Positions 6,328-8,380 of a DNA stretch of 8,380 nt are shown here, in pieces. Each line of letters starts with the position of its first letter. The stretch's first letter is position 1. Source of the DNA: Pseudomonadales bacterium (GTDB lineage: Bacteria > Pseudomonadota > Gammaproteobacteria > Pseudomonadales > DT-91). The position numbers were made by a program, and so were the translations under genes. The notes under the pieces were generated by a model. It ran no database searches. It saw only the letters and a list, made by a program, of their open reading frames with translations, and was not told where the DNA came from. The DNA is taken from positions 1 through 8,380 of the forward strand of contig JABSRR010000049.1 in NCBI GenBank assembly GCA_013215025.1, given 5' to 3'.

Positions 6328-6511
6328 ATCTGAGGTTGCCGCACTTAGGCAAGACGTGGACCGCATGCAAAGCGTCATGGACAGCCGAAGCTCCTTTATG
6401 GAGTGCACTATAAGGGAAATTGACAGACTTGATATTCAATCAACTGACCCAAATCATAGCAGGATTGATGCGAGGTGCAGACTTCAAATCCCAATCCCGC
6501 CCGCAAGGTGA
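6197..6511 (+). CDS. Single-pass membrane protein with coiled coil, lysis-proximal
   Basis: A 104-residue protein in a frame that opens directly after a stop at 6194-6196. No ATG precedes the membrane segment. The possible starts are TTG at 6197 (overlapping the previous stop as TTGA) and TTG at 6203, which is better spaced from GGAG at 6190-6193. Residues 1-16 are polar, 17-38 form a membrane segment ('GLIAWVSPIAIVALGGFSGF'), and 44-75 form a likely coiled coil with heptad-spaced hydrophobics ('EVAALRQDVDRMQSVM'). Many phages carry small TM-plus-coiled-coil proteins near their lysis genes, often called putative holins without proof. The gene ends 13 bases before the endolysin ATG. A slippery heptamer lies at the end of the membrane segment (see separate entry). 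Existence is likely; role unknown. Confidence 0.55.
   Translation: MKLEAKSDRITFGQAQGLIAWVSPIAIVALGGFSGFLVGTTQTESEVAALRQDVDRMQSVMDSRSSFMECTIREIDRLDIQSTDPNHSRIDARCRLQIPIPPAR
6265..6288 (+). other. RNA hairpin inside overlapping membrane-protein genes
   Basis: CCCAA (6265-6269) pairs with TTGGG (6284-6288) and, inside it, GCGA (6272-6275) pairs with TCGC (6279-6282) around a TAG loop, with a small internal loop (TA against C). It lies just before a G-run and a six-T run (6301-6306). The T-run is 12 bases away, so it is not a normal intrinsic terminator. Confidence 0.3.
6301..6307 (+). other. Candidate -1 ribosomal frameshift heptamer (T TTT TTA)
   Basis: In the frame of the 104-residue protein the bases read T TTT TTA, a classic X XXY YYZ slippery heptamer in correct phase, spanning Phe36 and Leu37. 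A six-G run (6286-6291) lies 9 bases upstream, where a Shine-Dalgarno-like stimulator sits in E. coli dnaX. A -1 slip would add six residues (SRHDPD) and stop at TGA 6325-6327, giving a 43-residue membrane peptide without the coiled coil. No downstream stem-loop is obvious. Candidate only. Confidence 0.25.
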
Positions 6512-6517
6512 AGAGGA
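6512..6517 (+). promoter_or_regulatory. Ribosome binding site deciding the endolysin start
   Basis: AGAGGA lies 7 bases before the ATG at 6525. This selects that ATG over an in-frame TTG at 6420, which would add 35 residues unlike lysozyme and overlap the preceding gene. Confidence 0.65.
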
Positions 6518-6524
6518 CAACGCA

Positions 6525-7070
6525 ATGAACGAGTGTAACGTCACGCCAGATGCACCTAGCCACCGCGAGGGCACGCCTGCGCCGCAAGTTACGGGGATTG
6601 AAGGCATCGCACTGATGCACGAGTTCGAGGGATACGCCAAGAAGCTGCCAAACGGCGATTGCGAGGCATATCCCGATCCCGGCACGGGCGGCGCGCCTTG
6701 GACTATCGGATGGGGCTCCACAAGCGATGAAGATATGCGCCCGATCAAGCCCGGCACGGTGTGGTCTATGGAGCGTGCCGAGGCGCGTTTTAAGCAACAT
6801 CTAAAGCAATTCGAGCGCGAAGTTAAGGGCGCGCTAGGCGGCGCGCTTGCCAACACATCGCAAGAGCAATTCGATGCGCTTATCAGCTTCACTTACAATG
6901 TGGGCGGCGCAAACTTTCGCAGCTCAACCTTGCTGCGCAAACACAAGGCTGGCGACCATGAGGGCGCGGCTAATGAGTTCGTGCGCTGGAATAAGGCAGG
7001 CGGTCGCGTGATGAAGGGTTTGACCCGTCGCCGCGAGGCCGAGGCCGCATTATATCGGCGGGGGCTATGA
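6525..7070 (+). CDS. Phage endolysin, GH24 (T4-type) lysozyme
   Basis: A 181-residue lysozyme that cleaves the beta-1,4 bond between N-acetylmuramic acid and N-acetylglucosamine in peptidoglycan. The T4-type catalytic triad is visible: Glu35 in 'HEFEGYAKK', Asp51 in 'AYPDPGTGG' and Thr60 in 'PWTIGWGS'. Compared with T4 lysozyme there are a few extra residues between Glu and Asp and between Asp and Thr, as in a known phage subgroup with 'YPDP.TGG.PWTIG.G'. The C-terminal lobe has 'SQEQFDALISFTYNVGG' (about 117-133), the helix pair 'FVRWNKAGG', and the closing 'GLTRRREAEAALYRRGL', all family hallmarks. Residues 1-22 are polar, with no signal peptide or signal-anchor helix, so export should need a holin. 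Length fits the family. The stop overlaps the next start (ATGA). Function is certain; partner choice is inferred. Confidence 0.96.
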   Translation: MNECNVTPDAPSHREGTPAPQVTGIEGIALMHEFEGYAKKLPNGDCEAYPDPGTGGAPWTIGWGSTSDEDMRPIKPGTVWSMERAEARFKQHLKQFEREVKGALGGALANTSQEQFDALISFTYNVGGANFRSSTLLRKHKAGDHEGAANEFVRWNKAGGRVMKGLTRRREAEAALYRRGL

Positions 7071-7312
7071 AAGACCTTCCCCGGCACCTGACGGGCTTTT
7101 TCGTCCTGCTACTGGCGTTCGGCATTGTCGCCGGAATGTTCCATTGGCCGATCCCCGAAGGCAACGCAGAGGTTGCGCTTGTCGTGCTTGGCGTTGCTAT
7201 AGGCTGGGCTGGTAGTGTCGTGGCGTATCACTTCGGCACAAGCGAAGGCTCTAACCGCAAGACTAACCTTTTAACCAGGAGGGGCGACGATGATGATGAT
7301 GGGATTAGCTAA
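7067..7312 (+). CDS. Putative holin, two membrane segments
   Basis: An 81-residue protein whose ATG overlaps the endolysin stop (ATGA). Two membrane helices are clear: residues 8-27 ('LTGFFVLLLAFGIVAGMFHW') and 35-54 ('VALVVLGVAIGWAGSVVA'), joined by a short loop with Pro and Glu. The piece 'AYHFGTSEGSNRKT' after the second helix matches a pattern common in phage proteins annotated as holins ('YYFGSS.GS..K'). The C-terminal tail is charged and ends RRGDDDDDGIS. Two helices, small size and place between endolysin and spanin genes fit a holin that releases the soluble lysozyme to the periplasm. Other small membrane proteins upstream of the endolysin are rivals for this role or possible antiholins. 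The last 23 bases overlap the Rz-like gene. Confidence 0.72.
   Translation: MKDLPRHLTGFFVLLLAFGIVAGMFHWPIPEGNAEVALVVLGVAIGWAGSVVAYHFGTSEGSNRKTNLLTRRGDDDDDGIS
7277..7284 (+). promoter_or_regulatory. Strong ribosome binding site of the Rz-like gene
   Basis: AGGAGGGG lies inside the end of the holin gene. Its AGGAGG core (7277-7282) is 7 bases before the first of four tandem ATG codons (7290), which favours the first ATG as start. Confidence 0.7.
7289..7301 (+). repeat. (GAT)4 / (ATG)4 tandem triplet tract read in two frames
   Basis: Four GAT triplets (7289-7300) encode Asp residues at the end of the holin, and in the next frame the same tract gives four ATG codons (7290-7301) starting the Rz-like protein. 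Adding or losing a triplet would change both proteins in frame and alter start spacing. Confidence 0.8.
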
Positions 7313-7628
7313 CGCGCTATCATTTTTGCGTGGCGTGCCATGGCAGGTATATGCAGGCATTGCGCTGGTGCTTGCCGTTTATGTTTACGGCTGCGAGCGT
7401 TACAATGCGGGCCGTGAGAGCGTGCTTGTCGAATTGCGGCAGGCTGAGGCCGATGCACGCGCAAAAGCGGCTGAGGCGCGCCGTGTGGCCGATGCAGAGG
7501 CATTAGAGCGCGCGGAACAGTTCGATGAACAACAGGAAACACTGGAACAGGTGATTGAGAATGCGGAAAGCAATAACAGCAATCCTCTTGACGATCTTCT
7601 TGGCGGGTTGTCAGGCCAAGCAGATTGA
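7290..7628 (+). CDS. Rz: Rz-like inner-membrane spanin (i-spanin)
   Basis: A 112-residue protein beginning MMMMG. Residues about 18-36 form one N-terminal membrane helix ('WQVYAGIALVLAVYVYG'). Residues about 42-95 are a long, charged Ala/Glu/Arg-rich periplasmic coiled coil ('ADARAKAAEARRVADAEALE'), and the end 'DDLLGGLSGQAD' would reach the outer-membrane partner. This is the standard Rz architecture. Together with the lipoprotein encoded next, it spans the periplasm and fuses or disrupts the outer membrane after the lysozyme has degraded the wall. The assignment rests on architecture and on the Rz1-like gene overlapping its 3' end by 68 bases in another frame, an arrangement characteristic of spanin pairs. 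Sequence identity to lambda Rz is not expected. Confidence 0.82.
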   Translation: MMMMGLANALSFLRGVPWQVYAGIALVLAVYVYGCERYNAGRESVLVELRQAEADARAKAAEARRVADAEALERAEQFDEQQETLEQVIENAESNNSNPLDDLLGGLSGQAD

Positions 7629-7866
7629 AACCAATGTGTCGCGACCGCCTGATGAATACCTATCTTGCGATGCGTTTCCCGTTGTTCCACCGATAGCGCC
7701 GCTAACCCCGTATAGGTGGCCGAGCGGCGCTACGGTGTATCTCAAGACCGAAACGGACGCGCGCGACGTTAAAATTAGCCGCTTCATCTTACAAATTCGT
7801 GCGGCGTGGTTTGACTGTTACCAGAATTTGGCTAAGGTTCGGGGATATTACGAAGCTGCGGAGTAA
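7561..7866 (+). CDS. Rz1: Rz1-like outer-membrane spanin lipoprotein (o-spanin)
   Basis: A 101-residue lipoprotein. The ATG at 7561 is preferred over TTG at 7555. The signal sequence MRKAITAILLTIFLAGC ends in a lipobox (Leu14-Ala15-Gly16-Cys17), so Cys17 should be lipidated and the protein sorted to the inner leaflet of the outer membrane; residues after Cys are Gln-Ala, with no Asp retention signal. The mature part is proline-rich at first ('PPDEYLSCDAFPVVPPIAPL'), as in Rz1 proteins. It then has a longer tail with Trp and a further Cys ('RAAWFDCYQNLAKVRGY'), recalling the larger LysC-type o-spanins. It overlaps the Rz-like gene by 68 bases in a different frame. It is followed 5 bases later by the phosphoesterase gene. 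Confidence 0.85.
   Translation: MRKAITAILLTIFLAGCQAKQIETNVSRPPDEYLSCDAFPVVPPIAPLTPYRWPSGATVYLKTETDARDVKISRFILQIRAAWFDCYQNLAKVRGYYEAAE
7860..7863 (+). promoter_or_regulatory. Ribosome binding site supporting the TTG start of the phosphoesterase
   Basis: GGAG, overlapping the end of the o-spanin gene, lies 8 bases before TTG at 7872. No ATG or GTG occurs in this frame between the upstream stop (7833-7835) and that TTG. Confidence 0.5.
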
Positions 7867-7871
7867 GTTTC

Positions 7872-8380
7872 TTGGACGTAGAACCCGAATTGCTTGAGTA
7901 TTGCAACACGCAAAAAGAGCGTGCCGCATTGGAATCCATAATGAAGGTGGGGACATGTCAAGGCGCTGACGCGGCGCTTGGTAGGGCTCGCTCTTATTCA
8001 TCTAAAATACTAAACATCGTGAGGCGGCGCGCGGCGCTTGCTGGATTTGCGCCCGGTCACTTTGAGCAAGGCGTTGCGCCTGGCTACATGATGGGCAAGG
8101 TGACTGTGCAGCGCGGTCCGTCTGGCGAGGTTCAGCGCACTTGGGAGCGGCAAAGTCCTGACCGGGAAGAATCGCTAGAGGCGTTTAAGGCGGCGATTGA
8201 AGGCTTGTGCGAGGATATACCCCTTGCGCCTGTTAAGCCTGCCCCAGAGGCGTTTGATGCGGATCTGATAAACGTCATCCCGATGGGCGACCCTCATTTT
8301 GGTTTGCTGTCATGGGAGCCTGAAACAGGGGAATCGTTTGACTTGGCCAAGGCCGAGCAGATTACATTCCAAGCGGTTGA
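7872..8380 (+). CDS. Phage metallophosphoesterase with N-terminal HTH-like region (3' partial)
   Basis: The frame is open from TTG 7872 to the window end (169 codons plus two bases), so the gene continues outside. Residues about 15-57 look helical and resemble a DNA-binding helix-turn-helix ('GADAALGRARSYSSKILNIV', then 'RRRAALAG'). The following 'GFAPGHFEQGVAPGYMMGKV' and 'GEVQRTWERQSP' correspond to a linker I recognise from phage calcineurin-like phosphoesterases, roughly 'G.aP.....pvPdGf..kg...y...G....W.k'. Residues 134-150 give 'VIPMGDPHFGLLSWEPETGE', which holds the first metal-binding motif Asp140-x-His142. The remaining motifs (GD, GNH(E/D), later His residues) should lie beyond the window. 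The family hydrolyses phosphodiester or phosphomonoester bonds; the substrate in phages is not known to me. A later ATG (residue 24) would delete part of the HTH-like region. Confidence 0.82.
   Translation, partial: MDVEPELLEYCNTQKERAALESIMKVGTCQGADAALGRARSYSSKILNIVRRRAALAGFAPGHFEQGVAPGYMMGKVTVQRGPSGEVQRTWERQSPDREESLEAFKAAIEGLCEDIPLAPVKPAPEAFDADLINVIPMGDPHFGLLSWEPETGESFDLAKAEQITFQAV

Noticed and set aside
6420..6524. N-terminal extension of the endolysin from TTG at 6420
   Set aside because: It would overlap the preceding gene, adds 35 residues unlike lysozyme, and a strong Shine-Dalgarno precedes the ATG at 6525.
6440..6892. 150-codon minus-strand frame opposite the endolysin
   Set aside because: It mirrors the GC-rich coding of a certain lysozyme gene; no recognisable protein features.

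Overview
The window is a continuous piece of a tailed-phage genome or prophage late region. It reads almost entirely on the + strand and is very densely packed: most neighbouring genes overlap by 1 to 70 bases or are a few bases apart. The composition is uneven. Hand-counted 60-base samples are about 50% GC in the tailspike gene (3601-3660), about 35% in the membrane-protein gene (6001-6060), about 67% at the start of the endolysin gene (6541-6600) and about 60% in the holin gene (7081-7140). Codon usage and the look of the proteins suggest a proteobacterial host, perhaps a marine alphaproteobacterium. That host guess is an inference and rests on no host gene; there is no tRNA, integrase or bacterial marker here.

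Layout. 1-1128: C-terminal 375 residues of a probable internal virion / DNA-ejection protein whose start lies upstream. 1125-1370: a lone minus-strand gene for a small protein with one C-terminal membrane segment, with a candidate promoter of its own. 1406-5546: receptor-binding and tail-fibre block. It holds a 113-aa tail-fibre N-terminal (adaptor-like) protein, a 146-aa protein with a PKD/Ig-like domain, an 885-aa tailspike (phage N-terminal domain, Ig-like domain, then a probable right-handed beta-helix) and a 228-aa Ser/Thr/Gly-rich protein. 5563-6511: small-protein block. It holds a 59-aa proline-rich basic protein, a multi-pass membrane protein and two short single-pass membrane proteins in mutually overlapping frames.

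6525-7866 is the lysis cassette: a soluble GH24 (T4-type) lysozyme, a two-TM holin candidate, an Rz-like inner-membrane spanin and an Rz1-like outer-membrane lipoprotein overlapping it. 7872-8380 (open at the window end) is the N-terminal part of a phage metallophosphoesterase preceded by a helix-turn-helix-like region. It was identified by reading the frame directly and starts at TTG.

Together these genes cover the end of the phage cycle and the start of the next infection: host recognition by the fibre block, DNA delivery by the ejection protein, and release by holin, lysozyme and the spanin pair. Points most worth a second look are the isolated minus-strand gene with its leaderless-type promoter, the three-frame overlap at 6121-6327 with a T TTT TTA slippery heptamer, the stand-alone fibre adaptor, and the (GAT)n/(ATG)n tract that encodes the end of the holin and the start of Rz at once. 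Nothing here points to a defence system, CRISPR array or insertion sequence.
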